A stretch of 43,634 bases of DNA from Marinobacter mobilis (GTDB lineage: Bacteria > Pseudomonadota > Gammaproteobacteria > Pseudomonadales > Oleiphilaceae): contig NZ_FNNE01000014.1 in assembly GCF_900106945.1 (NCBI RefSeq), forward strand, positions 1-43,634, in the 5' to 3' direction. The position numbers were made by a program, and so were the translations under genes. The notes beneath the pieces are model-generated. The model was not told the origin of the DNA, did no database searches, and was given only the letters and a program-made list of their open reading frames with translations. How positions within the stretch are numbered: the stretch's first letter is position 1; each line of letters opens with the position of its first letter. This document shows positions 15,526 to 23,557 of the stretch, piece after piece.

Positions 15526-16455
15526 TCAGTCGGCTTCTATGATGGCTGAACGGTCTTCTCCGCCGAGGGCGTCGAGCAGGCCCGGAATCAGTCGTGACAA
15601 CTCCAGAGTCATCAGCGAGAAGGCGGCATCAAAGCGGGCGACGGCGTCATCGGCTTCAACATCATCGAGCTTTTCCTGCAACGTGTCGCCAAATTTCAGC
15701 CGGCGAATCCCCAGTTCTTCATCGAGAATGAACGACAGGCTGTCTTCCCACGTCAGGGCAACCCGGGTTGCCTGCATGCCTGCATCCAGGTGGCTGCGGA
15801 TTTCGTCACCCTGCAGGTCCAGGCCCTTGCAGCGAACCACGCCGCCGTCTTCCGACGGGTCTTTCAGCTCACACTCATCACCCAGTACCAGTGACGAGGG
15901 CAGGTCGATGGTCTCAGTGAGCCAGCCGGTCAGGGTGAACGCTGGAGCCTGTTCTACCGCCGGAGGCCGCACCGGCAGGGAACCGAGGCTCTTGCGAAGG
16001 CTGGACGCCAGGTCTTCGGCCTGTTTGGCCGAACCGGCATCAACGATCAGCATGCCGTCCTGGGGCGCCAGATAGGCATAGCTGCGACGGTTTTTGGAGA
16101 AGGCTTTGGGCAACATCTCCAGCATGACCAATTCCTTGATCTCGTCTTTTTCCTTTCGACGGACCTTGCGGCCCTGCTCAGCCTCAATCAGCTCAACTTT
16201 CTCTTCCACCAATTCCTTGACCACCGGACCCGGAAGAATCTTCTCTTCCTTGCGCAGAGTGATCAGGTGGTACCCGCCAGCACTGTGAACCAGTTGTTCA
16301 CCACGCTTGCCCAATGGCGGAACCCAGCCCTGGCGGCTGGTTTCCTGGGGGCCGCAGGGCTTGAAGACATCTTCCATCAGCTTTTCTTCCAGCGCTTCGG
16401 CAGTGATATCAAACGGCTTGGTGAAACGGAAAACTCGCACGTTGCGAAACCACAT
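15526..16455 (-). CDS. rdgC: Recombination-associated protein RdgC
   Basis: This 309-residue protein matches the RdgC family, ring-shaped nucleoid proteins that bind duplex DNA and limit RecA activity. The N-terminus MWFRNVRVFRFTKPFDIT is diagnostic, as is the segment GWVPPLGKRGEQLVHSAGGY. The length is close to the E. coli protein (303). A lysine/arginine-rich helical stretch (ELIEAEQGRKVRRKEKDEI) lies at about 100-120. It is the last gene of a minus-strand run, 113 bp downstream of the DUF2788 gene, and is convergent with the PatZ-like gene with an 18-bp gap. Confidence 0.95.
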   Translation of the reverse strand: MWFRNVRVFRFTKPFDITAEALEEKLMEDVFKPCGPQETSRQGWVPPLGKRGEQLVHSAGGYHLITLRKEEKILPGPVVKELVEEKVELIEAEQGRKVRRKEKDEIKELVMLEMLPKAFSKNRRSYAYLAPQDGMLIVDAGSAKQAEDLASSLRKSLGSLPVRPPAVEQAPAFTLTGWLTETIDLPSSLVLGDECELKDPSEDGGVVRCKGLDLQGDEIRSHLDAGMQATRVALTWEDSLSFILDEELGIRRLKFGDTLQEKLDDVEADDAVARFDAAFSLMTLELSRLIPGLLDALGGEDRSAIIEAD

Positions 16456-16568
16456 GGTGATCAGGTCCTCTTGAGTAAGATCGTCCCGAAGCTATCGACA
16501 TAACAAAGAAGCTATCGACGGGAAAAAGGGGCGGCATGATAAGGCCAGCCGGTTGTCTGGGTAAAGAA

Positions 16569-16769
16569 TCAGATCTGCATGATCTCAACCAATACGGTTT
16601 TGACGATAAAGCCCAGAACCCCGGCACCAAGAACGGTAAACAGGGCAATGGTACCGAACTTCCCGGCCTGGGATTTCTTTGCGAGATCCCAGACGATGAA
16701 GCCCATCCAGCCAATCAGTGCCGTCAACAGCACTGACATTGCCAGTTGGGAAAATACGGCCTCACTCAT
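16569..16769 (-). CDS. DUF2788 small inner-membrane protein
   Basis: This 66-residue protein of the DUF2788 family has two predicted membrane helices, about residues 8-28 (LAMSVLLTALIGWMGFIVW) and 39-60 (IALFTVLGAGVLGFIVKTVL). A short basic loop, DLAKKSQAGKFGT, joins them. Its function is unknown. Close relatives are common in Pseudomonas and Marinobacter, usually as isolated small genes. It lies between yaaA and rdgC on the same strand, with gaps of 49 and 113 bp. Confidence 0.85.
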   Translation of the reverse strand: MSEAVFSQLAMSVLLTALIGWMGFIVWDLAKKSQAGKFGTIALFTVLGAGVLGFIVKTVLVEIMQI

Positions 16770-16818
16770 AGCAACTCCTGAAAGTCATCAAATAGTGGTA
16801 AAACCTGTACCGGGCAGA

Positions 16819-17589
16819 TCAGTCTTCGCGACGCAGGAAGACCCAGTTGTCGGCATCCGACTGCTCGGTGGAAAAGCGGTAGCCTTCCAGATCGAAGCCC
16901 TTGAGATCGTCAGCCTCGGTGATACGGTTTTCGATTGCGTAGCGGCACATCAGGCCACGGGCTTTCTTGGCGTAAAAGCTGATCATCTTGTACTGACCGT
17001 TTTTCCAGTCCTTGAACTGGGGCGTGACCAGGCGGCCATTCAGGGCTTTCTTGCGAACGCTCCGGAAGTATTCGTTAGAGGCCAGATTGACCAGTACACC
17101 ATCATCCGTGTCCAGCAGACGGTTCAGTTCCTCGGTAAGCTGGTTTCCCCAGAACGTATACAGATCCTTGCCGCGGCGATTCTCAAACCGGGTGCCCATT
17201 TCGAGCCGGTAAGGTTGCATCAGGTCGAGAGGTTTGAGGATGCCGTAAAGCCCGGACAGCATCCGCAGGTGCGTCTGGGCAAACTCGAAATCGGCTTCGC
17301 TGAACGTCTCCGCAGCCAGGCCGGTGTAAACATCACCTTTGAACGCAAGAATGGCCTGGCGAGCGTTAGCCGGTGTGAACGGCAGGCTCCAGTGCTGGAA
17401 GCGTTCGGCGTTCAGTTGCCCAAGTTTGTCGCTGATGTGCATCAGATTGCTGATCTGATGCGGTTCCAGGGCTTTGAGTTGATCCACCAGTTCGCAGGCG
17501 TCGTCCAGAAAATCCGGCTGGCTGAACTGTTCAGTCGCCAGCGGGCTTTCGTAATCCAGAGTCTTGGCTGGAGAAATCACCATCAGCAT
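16819..17589 (-). CDS. yaaA: Peroxide stress protein YaaA (DUF328)
   Basis: This 256-residue protein belongs to the YaaA/UPF0246 family. In E. coli, YaaA lowers intracellular free iron and limits Fenton damage during peroxide stress. The family signature MLMVISPAKTLDYE is at the N-terminus, and LYGILKPLDLMQPYRLEMGT with WGNQLTEELNR lies in the middle. The basic C-terminal stretch MISFYAKKARGLMCRYAIEN completes the usual profile. The start chosen is ATG 17589, which has AGGA upstream and gives the E. coli length (258). The TTG five codons further upstream is less likely because it would overlap the ribosome site. It is co-directional with the glutaredoxin-like gene, 58 bp away. Confidence 0.95.
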   Translation of the reverse strand: MLMVISPAKTLDYESPLATEQFSQPDFLDDACELVDQLKALEPHQISNLMHISDKLGQLNAERFQHWSLPFTPANARQAILAFKGDVYTGLAAETFSEADFEFAQTHLRMLSGLYGILKPLDLMQPYRLEMGTRFENRRGKDLYTFWGNQLTEELNRLLDTDDGVLVNLASNEYFRSVRKKALNGRLVTPQFKDWKNGQYKMISFYAKKARGLMCRYAIENRITEADDLKGFDLEGYRFSTEQSDADNWVFLRRED

Positions 17590-17647
17590 GGGGGCTGTCC
17601 TCAATAACTGGAATGAATGGGTAATGGGTTGTGCGGGCCAGGTAAAG

Positions 17648-17881
17648 CTAACTCAGGAAGGTCAGCAGTTGGTCACGATCAAAGGGCCAGTCAAGCTCAG
17701 CACCGGTGTCATTCCGGCGCAGTACCGGAATACGGGTACCGTATTCGGCCACCAGCGCTTCGGACTGGGCGATGTCGACTGCATCAACCGGGATCGGGGC
17801 GGGCATGGGCGTGTTGATCAGCAGGGCCTCTGCCAGATCGCACAGGTGGCACTGTGCCGTTGTGTAGAAAACCAGTTCCAT
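17648..17881 (-). CDS. Glutaredoxin-family (DUF836) thiol protein
   Basis: This 77-residue thioredoxin-fold protein has the redox motif CHLC at residues 11-14 (FYTTAQCHLCDLAEALL). The cis-proline segment is YGTRIPVLRR near residue 50. This fits the DUF836/glutaredoxin-like family of minimal thioredoxin folds found in many gammaproteobacteria. No partner is known. It sits 11 bp after yciK on the same strand and is therefore very likely co-transcribed with it. Confidence 0.85.
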   Translation of the reverse strand: MELVFYTTAQCHLCDLAEALLINTPMPAPIPVDAVDIAQSEALVAEYGTRIPVLRRNDTGAELDWPFDRDQLLTFLS

Positions 17882-17892
17882 CGCGCCTGTGC

Positions 17893-18654
17893 CTACTTGC
17901 TTTGGGGCTTTGGCTGGGCATCCAGCTGTTGGCCGTTTACGCCGTTGCTGTCCGGGCCCATCAGGTAAAGGTAAATGGGCATCAGCTCTTCCGGAGCAGG
18001 ATTTTGCATCGGGTTTTCTGCAGGATAGGCATGGGAGCGCATGTTGGTGCGGGTAGCGCCCGGGTTGAGGCTGTTGACGCGCACGTTATGGCGCTCGTCG
18101 TCCAGCTCATCGGCCAGCAGTTGGCTCAGCCCTTCAATGGCAAACTTCGACACGGCATAGGCTCCCCAGTAGGCCTTGGCCCGGCGGCCTACGCCCGAAG
18201 AGGTAAAGATCACCGACGCACCATCGGACTTGCGCAGCAGCGGGATCAGCGCCCTGGTCAGCAGGAACGGGGCCGTGGCATTGACTTGCATGACCTTGTT
18301 CCAGGTCTCAGGGTCGTAAAGTTCAACCGGGCTGCGGGCCCCGAGAATGGCCGCATTGTGAAGAATACCGTCCAGCCGGCCAAAGGTTTCCTCAATGGTC
18401 ATGGCCATCTCTTCGTATTCTTTCACCGCCGCGCCTTCGAGGTTCATCGGTACGATCGCTGGCTGGGGATAGCCTGCGGCTTCAATCTCGTCGTACAGCT
18501 CTTCCAGCTTGGCGGTGGTCCGACCCAACAGGATGACCGTAGCGCCATGGGCTGCGTAGGCAAGGGCGGCTGCCCGGCCAATGCCGCTGCCGGCGCCGGT
18601 TACCAGAATCACGCGGTCTTTCAGCAAATCGGCCGGTGCTTGGTAGTCTTGCAT
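17893..18654 (-). CDS. yciK: YciK-type short-chain dehydrogenase
   Basis: This 253-residue classical SDR contains the cofactor motif VTGAGSGIGRAAAL (about residues 19-32), NAA in LHNAAILGARSP, and the catalytic serine in VIFTSSGVGRR. The catalytic Y-x3-K is in YAVSKFAIEG. The N-terminus YQAPADLLKDRVILVTGA is typical of YciK. Its substrate is not established. The start at 18654 has GGAG seven bases upstream. It lies 40 bp downstream of mupP, the same order as in Pseudomonas aeruginosa (ubiG, mupP, yciK). Confidence 0.92.
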   Translation of the reverse strand: MQDYQAPADLLKDRVILVTGAGSGIGRAAALAYAAHGATVILLGRTTAKLEELYDEIEAAGYPQPAIVPMNLEGAAVKEYEEMAMTIEETFGRLDGILHNAAILGARSPVELYDPETWNKVMQVNATAPFLLTRALIPLLRKSDGASVIFTSSGVGRRAKAYWGAYAVSKFAIEGLSQLLADELDDERHNVRVNSLNPGATRTNMRSHAYPAENPMQNPAPEELMPIYLYLMGPDSNGVNGQQLDAQPKPQSK

Positions 18655-18694
18655 AAAGGGTCTCCGGTTGGGGTCGTCGTCGGGTTCAGAAAAA

Positions 18695-19369
18695 TCAGCG
18701 GTATTGTATCAGGTTTGTCAGATCGCGGACGGTTTCGGCGATCAGGTCGGCCTGCCACTGGTCGACCTCTTCCGGGTGCTCTATGTATCCATAGCGTACG
18801 GCAATGGTTTTCATACCGGCATTGTGGCCAGCCTCGATATCGCGGCGATGGTCGCCGACATAGATGCCGCTGGCGGGGTCTGCGCCAATCTGCTTACAGG
18901 CCAGTAGCAGCGATTCCGGGTGGGGCTTGCGCTGGGATACATGGTCAGGACAGATGATGGCGGCGCAGCGGCTGTCCAGTGCCAGCGCTGCAAGCAAAGG
19001 CGCGGTAAACCGCTCGGGCTTGTTGGTAACAATGCCCCAGGGAATCTCTTGCTGCTCCAGCCAGTCCAGCAGCTCGGCAATGCCGGGAAACAGCACCGTT
19101 TCCTCAGCCACGCCGGCTTCATAAAGATCCAGAAACGCGCTGTGGCGCTCCAGATAATCGCGGTCATCCGGGGTCAGACCGAAGCCTATCTCTATCATCG
19201 CCCGGGCACCGTTGGAAACGGAGCGACGGATCTGTTCTGCAGGCAGTGCGGCAAGGCCGCACTGCTGACGCAATGCGTTTAGACAGCGGATAAAGTCCGG
19301 TGCCGTGTCGATCAGGGTGCCATCCAGGTCAAACAGTACCGTAGACGGCTTCTGCTGCAGAGTGCTCAC
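18695..19369 (-). CDS. mupP: N-acetylmuramic acid 6-phosphate phosphatase (Gph-like HAD)
   Basis: This 224-residue HAD phosphatase has motif I in VLFDLDGTLIDTAPD, motif II threonine in WGIVTNKPERFT, the lysine in RKPHPESLL and motif IV in GIYVGDHRRDIEAGHNAG. By sequence alone it could be called phosphoglycolate phosphatase (Gph). Its position between ubiG and yciK matches P. aeruginosa MupP, which dephosphorylates MurNAc 6-phosphate for peptidoglycan recycling, so MupP is preferred. The start codon is GTG, overlapping the ubiG stop by four bases (GTGA), which indicates translational coupling. The other recycling genes (anmK, amgK, murU) are not in the window. Confidence 0.85.
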   Translation of the reverse strand: MSTLQQKPSTVLFDLDGTLIDTAPDFIRCLNALRQQCGLAALPAEQIRRSVSNGARAMIEIGFGLTPDDRDYLERHSAFLDLYEAGVAEETVLFPGIAELLDWLEQQEIPWGIVTNKPERFTAPLLAALALDSRCAAIICPDHVSQRKPHPESLLLACKQIGADPASGIYVGDHRRDIEAGHNAGMKTIAVRYGYIEHPEEVDQWQADLIAETVRDLTNLIQYR

Positions 19370-20085
19370 GCGTCGCCCCGGCCATCCACGGCGTGCATCA
19401 TGTAGTTGACGTCCACATCCCGGCCCAGGCGGTAGATTTTGGTGATGGGATTGTAGGTCATGCCGGTCAAATCACGGATTTCCAAGTCAGCCTGGCGCAG
19501 GTAATCCGACATCTCAGAGGGGCGAATGAATTTTTTCCATTCATGGGTGCCCTTGGGCAGCATGCCCAGAACATATTCGGCACCGACAATCGCGAACAGG
19601 AACGACTTGGGATTCCGGTTGATGGTCGACACAAACAGATGGCCACCGGGCTTGAGCATGGCGGCACAGGCCCTGATGACCGACGCGGGGTCAGGTACGT
19701 GTTCGAGCATCTCCAGGCAAGTCACCACATCGTATTGACCGGCGTGCTCGGGATCTGCTGCCAGAGCTTCAACCGTGGTCTGGCGATAATCCACCTTGAT
19801 ACCGCTTTCCAGGCCGTGGAGCTTGGCCACCGACAGTGGCGCTTCGCCCATATCGATACCGGTAACATGGGCACCACGCTGGGCCATGCCTTCCGATACC
19901 AGGCCGCCGCCACAGCCAACATCAAGCACCCGTTTGCCTGCGAGGGAGGATTTTTCATCGATGTAGTTCAGTCGCAGCGGGTTGATCTCGTGCAAGGGCT
20001 TGAATTCGCTGGTCGGGTCCCACCAGCGACTGGCCAGTGCCTCAAATTTGGCGACTTCGTTCTGGTCTACATTCTGATTGTTCAT
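19366..20085 (-). CDS. ubiG: Ubiquinone O-methyltransferase UbiG
   Basis: This 239-residue class I SAM-dependent methyltransferase carries out both O-methylations of ubiquinone synthesis. The N-terminus VDQNEVAKFEALASRWWDP is diagnostic for UbiG. SAM motif I is VLDVGCGGGLVSEGMAQRG (about residues 54-72). The post-I acidic residue follows in VTGIDMGEA, and motif II lies in YDVVTCLEMLEHVPDP. The length matches E. coli UbiG (240). It is first in a tight run with mupP (4-bp overlap) and yciK, 44 bp after mtaD. Confidence 0.96.
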   Translation of the reverse strand: MNNQNVDQNEVAKFEALASRWWDPTSEFKPLHEINPLRLNYIDEKSSLAGKRVLDVGCGGGLVSEGMAQRGAHVTGIDMGEAPLSVAKLHGLESGIKVDYRQTTVEALAADPEHAGQYDVVTCLEMLEHVPDPASVIRACAAMLKPGGHLFVSTINRNPKSFLFAIVGAEYVLGMLPKGTHEWKKFIRPSEMSDYLRQADLEIRDLTGMTYNPITKIYRLGRDVDVNYMMHAVDGRGDA

Positions 20086-20129
20086 AGCTTGATTCCGATG
20101 ATGAGGTTCGGCAAATCCGGTTACAGGAC

Positions 20130-21470
20130 TTATTCGCCTGAAGACTGACGAATACGTTCAGCCCAACTCTGGACCTTCAGCATCAGGTCCGGGACGTCGA
20201 TGCGGGTGAGAGCCCCTTCCTGAACCTGGGGCACACCGGCGATCCAGCTGTGGCTGACCTGGCGGCTGTGGCTGCTGTAAACCAGGTGAGACGCGGGGTC
20301 GTAGACCGGTTGCAGGAACGGGTCACTCAGATCGACAGCAATGATGTCGGCGAACTTACCGGCGACCAGAGAGCCAAGCTCATGATCCCGGCCCAGGGCA
20401 CGGGCGCCATTGATGGTGGCCATGGCGAGGGCATTGTGGGCCGACAGGGCGGCGGCGTTCTCTGCGACAACCTTGCCAATCATGGCGGCGGATTTGAGCT
20501 CGCCGAACAGGTCGAGGTCGTTGTTACTGGCGGCGCCATCGGTTCCGATGGCGACATTGACGCCACTCGTCAGCAGACGATCCACCGGGCACAGCCCGCT
20601 GGCCAGTTTGAGGTTTGATTCCGGGCAATGGATAACATGGGCTCCGCTTCGCTGGAGCAGCTCAATGTCGGTGTCGTCCACCTGAGTCATGTGCACACAC
20701 TGGGTGCCGGGTCCCAGCAGTCCAAGGTCCGCCAGTCGTTCGCTTGGCCGTTTACCGGTTTTCTCCAGCGCCTCGGTCACTTCAAAGGCGGTCTCGTGGA
20801 GGTGAATCTGGATAGGCGCACCGGTTTTAGCGGCCAGCTCCTGAATCCGTACCAGCGGTTCATCCGATACGGTGTAGGGTGCATGTGGACCAATGCCTGC
20901 GGTAATCAGGCTATTGCCCTGCCAGCGCTCGATCAGTGCCTGGCCTTTGCTCAGATACTCATCGGGGCCGGATCCCCACATGGTGGGAAAGTCGAGCACA
21001 GGGAAACAGATCTGGGCGCGAATACCAATATCGTGGGCGACCTCGGCAGCCACCTCCGGAAAAAAGTACATATCGGAGAACGTGGTGGTGCCGGTGCGTA
21101 GCATTTCAGCAATGGCCAGCCGGGTGCCATCGACGGTAAAGGCATCGCTGACGAACTTGCCTTCGGCAGGCCAGATGTGATCATTCAGCCAGGTCATTAA
21201 CGGCAGATCATCCGCCATACCGCGGAACAGGGACATGGCGGCATGGCCATGCATGTTTATCAGTCCGGGCATCACCGCATGGTGGGGCAGGTCGATGACT
21301 TCCCGGGCGCGAACCTGTTTGTCCGCCTCTGACCGGGGCAGTACGGCCGCAATCCGCTCGCCCTGAACCAGCACCGCGTGATCTTCAAGAACGACCCCTG
21401 CAGGCTCGATGGGAATTACCCAACGGGCATTGATGCGAAGGTCTGCTGCCACAATGGTATCTGCTGTCAT
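20130..21470 (-). CDS. mtaD: 5'-methylthioadenosine/SAH deaminase (TRZ/ATZ family)
   Basis: This 446-residue amidohydrolase deaminates methylthioadenosine (and probably S-adenosylhomocysteine). The metal motif HxH is in LINMHGHAAMSLFRGMADDL. Later ligands are HLHETAFEV (histidine plus glutamate), VHMTQVDD and the aspartate in AIGTDGAASNNDLDL. The start chosen is ATG 21470 (MTADTIVAADL), with AGGGG four bases upstream; the 49 extra codons upstream have no family match. It is divergent from mtnA, as in P. aeruginosa, where the deaminase route recycles MTA via methylthioinosine. The methylthioinosine phosphorylase that route needs is not in the window. Confidence 0.9.
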   Translation of the reverse strand: MTADTIVAADLRINARWVIPIEPAGVVLEDHAVLVQGERIAAVLPRSEADKQVRAREVIDLPHHAVMPGLINMHGHAAMSLFRGMADDLPLMTWLNDHIWPAEGKFVSDAFTVDGTRLAIAEMLRTGTTTFSDMYFFPEVAAEVAHDIGIRAQICFPVLDFPTMWGSGPDEYLSKGQALIERWQGNSLITAGIGPHAPYTVSDEPLVRIQELAAKTGAPIQIHLHETAFEVTEALEKTGKRPSERLADLGLLGPGTQCVHMTQVDDTDIELLQRSGAHVIHCPESNLKLASGLCPVDRLLTSGVNVAIGTDGAASNNDLDLFGELKSAAMIGKVVAENAAALSAHNALAMATINGARALGRDHELGSLVAGKFADIIAVDLSDPFLQPVYDPASHLVYSSHSRQVSHSWIAGVPQVQEGALTRIDVPDLMLKVQSWAERIRQSSGE

Positions 21471-21666
21471 GGGTCCCCTTGCTGTGGTGCCTGGCTGCAC
21501 ACGGGTTGATCCGTTTCCGGTGCCCGCTGTGGTGCGTTTGATGATGTGGCGGAAAGTATAACGAGCGGCAGTTGGAGTCACCACCCTAAGGGGGACAAAA
21601 CGGATATACTGACGCACTTTCTACACGCATGCCATCTACATTCAATCCATTAGTGGAGCTCCCTCA

Positions 21667-22749
21667 ATGACTGATATCTCCCCAAACGCTAACGATCAGG
21701 CAGACCAGCGCACGATTGGCACTGTGGCCATCCGCTGGCATGGTCATCAGCTGGAATTGCTGGATCAACGTTTGTTGCCGGCCGATGAACAGTGGCTGGC
21801 ACTGACCGAGGCCGCGGAGGTGGCCAGCTGCATTCGCGATATGGTGGTCAGAGGGGCCCCGGCCATCGGAATCAGTGCCGCTTATGGGGTTGCTCTGGCG
21901 GCTCGGGCTATTGAAGAAGAACAGTGGCGGGAACCGTTAGCAGAGGCGGTTGCGATACTGGCCGCGTCGAGACCGACCGCGGTCAACCTGTTCTGGGCTC
22001 TCAGACGAATGGAAGCCGTTGCTGAAGCTTGCAGCACGCTGGAAGAGGCTCGGGAGCAACTGGCCAAAGCTGCGGAGGCCATCCATGCGGAAGATCTGGC
22101 CGCCAATCTGGCCATGGCGGACCATGCCCTGTCTGTTATGACAGATGAGGCACCGTTTTCGGTGCTTACTCACTGCAACACCGGTGCCCTGGCTACCGGA
22201 GGGTATGGCACCGCCCTCGGCGTGATCCGGCGTTTGCATGAGACCGGGCGTCTGCAAAGGGTCTATGCCGATGAAACCAGGCCCTGGCTTCAGGGTAGTC
22301 GTCTGACCGCCTGGGAACTCAGTCGGGAAGGCATTCCGGTGACCCTGAACGCAGACGGCGCAGCGGCCTGGATCATGGCCAGGGGGGACGTGCGTTGGGT
22401 GATCGTCGGCGCCGACAGGATTACCGCCAATGGCGACGTCGCCAACAAGATCGGTACCTACAGCCTGGCGGTACTGGCTCGTCACCACGGGATCCGATTC
22501 ATGGTGGTGGCGCCATCAAGCACCGTAGACATGAAGATGGCTTCCGGCGCGGCCATCCCCATTGAAGAGCGCGAAGGTACGGAAGTCCGCCAGGTCGGAG
22601 GGGCGGTGTTGGCACCGCAATCGGTGGACGTCTTTAACCCGGTGTTTGATGTGACCCCGGCGGAGCTGATCGACGCCATCGTGACTGAGCAGGGGGTGAT
22701 TGAGCAACCCAGTGCCGAAACAATGGCTCAGGTGTTCGGTCAGCCCTGA
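21667..22749 (+). CDS. mtnA: Methylthioribose-1-phosphate isomerase
   Basis: This 360-residue member of the eIF2B-alpha/MtnA family converts methylthioribose 1-phosphate to methylthioribulose 1-phosphate in methionine salvage. Typical segments are VVRGAPAIGISAAYGVALA (about residues 60-78), RPTAVNLFWALRRM, LTHCNTGALATGGYGTALG with the catalytic cysteine, and GADRITANGDVANKIGTY with the catalytic aspartate. The start at 21667 has GGAGCTC just upstream. It diverges from mtaD over 196 bp, placing two steps of one pathway back to back. Its 3' end overlaps the convergent HTH gene by 10 bp. Confidence 0.96.
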   Translation: MTDISPNANDQADQRTIGTVAIRWHGHQLELLDQRLLPADEQWLALTEAAEVASCIRDMVVRGAPAIGISAAYGVALAARAIEEEQWREPLAEAVAILAASRPTAVNLFWALRRMEAVAEACSTLEEAREQLAKAAEAIHAEDLAANLAMADHALSVMTDEAPFSVLTHCNTGALATGGYGTALGVIRRLHETGRLQRVYADETRPWLQGSRLTAWELSREGIPVTLNADGAAAWIMARGDVRWVIVGADRITANGDVANKIGTYSLAVLARHHGIRFMVVAPSSTVDMKMASGAAIPIEEREGTEVRQVGGAVLAPQSVDVFNPVFDVTPAELIDAIVTEQGVIEQPSAETMAQVFGQP

Positions 22750-23543
22750 TCCGGATGCTTGCCGGCTTTTCTGGGGGGCTGGGGGTCCGGTTTGTCTGTG
22801 CCGGCTTTCAGCGCCTCCAGTTCCGCCCGGAGCCGCTCAGTCTCAAGCTCCTGCTGTTCAATAAAATGCAACGACATCTCGAAACTCCGGCGTGTGAAAT
22901 CCAGGACCTTGCGAAAGCCGTCGTCTGACAGGGTGCGGGCATCGTCGTGGCGGCGGAATATATTGATGAATTCCCGTTCCCGCTCGAACTGCAGAGGAAG
23001 TCTGCCTACCCCCCAGTTGTTCAGGATTTGCCAGACTTCAGGGTTGTAGTTGCGGGCGGTGCGCAGGATGAACGGGATTGGATCGTTGCGGGCAACCAGA
23101 GCCGCCAGCCGCAGAATCAGTTCAAAGGACAGGGTAGAAGTGCCGTTTTCGATGGCCTCGAGGATGGACTTATCTTGCAGATTGAGCGCTTCGCTCATCT
23201 CGCTCAAGGTCAGCCCAAGTACCTGGCGGATATCGCTCAGTGACCGGCCGGCCGCCAGCATCATCCTCAGTTGATCCTGTGATTTCATTAACGCCCGCCC
23301 GACCTTCAGCGAGGCATCGGTAGAGCGGGAGGCAAATCGCATGGCTGAACCGGTAAGGCCGGCAATGCGGTCGATCAAAGATCCGTCGCGATCCAGGTCC
23401 CGGTGGCGCTGGCCTGAAGTCGGGCTCTGTGCCTGCTCGTCGTCATCGATACTGTGGACCTGATCCATGAATGCCATGGCATGCATGGCATCCATCATCA
23501 TGTCCTGCAGGGCCTGGGCACGCTGCTTGTCGTCTTTGGCCAT
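22740..23543 (-). CDS. XRE-type helix-turn-helix protein
   Basis: This 267-residue protein has a Cro/CI-type helix-turn-helix at about residues 95-150 (LSDIRQVLGLTLSEMSEALN, then LEAIENGTSTLSFELILRLA). It sits between a methionine-rich N-terminus (DMMMDAMHAMAFMDQ) and a charged C-terminal coiled coil (IEQQELETERLRAELEALK). The coiled coil is followed by a proline/lysine-rich tail. No target or ligand can be deduced. It starts 14 bp after the prc stop on the same strand, so the two genes are almost certainly one operon. Confidence 0.8.
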   Translation of the reverse strand: MAKDDKQRAQALQDMMMDAMHAMAFMDQVHSIDDDEQAQSPTSGQRHRDLDRDGSLIDRIAGLTGSAMRFASRSTDASLKVGRALMKSQDQLRMMLAAGRSLSDIRQVLGLTLSEMSEALNLQDKSILEAIENGTSTLSFELILRLAALVARNDPIPFILRTARNYNPEVWQILNNWGVGRLPLQFEREREFINIFRRHDDARTLSDDGFRKVLDFTRRSFEMSLHFIEQQELETERLRAELEALKAGTDKPDPQPPRKAGKHPDQG

Positions 23544-23557
23544 TCAGGCTTCCACGT

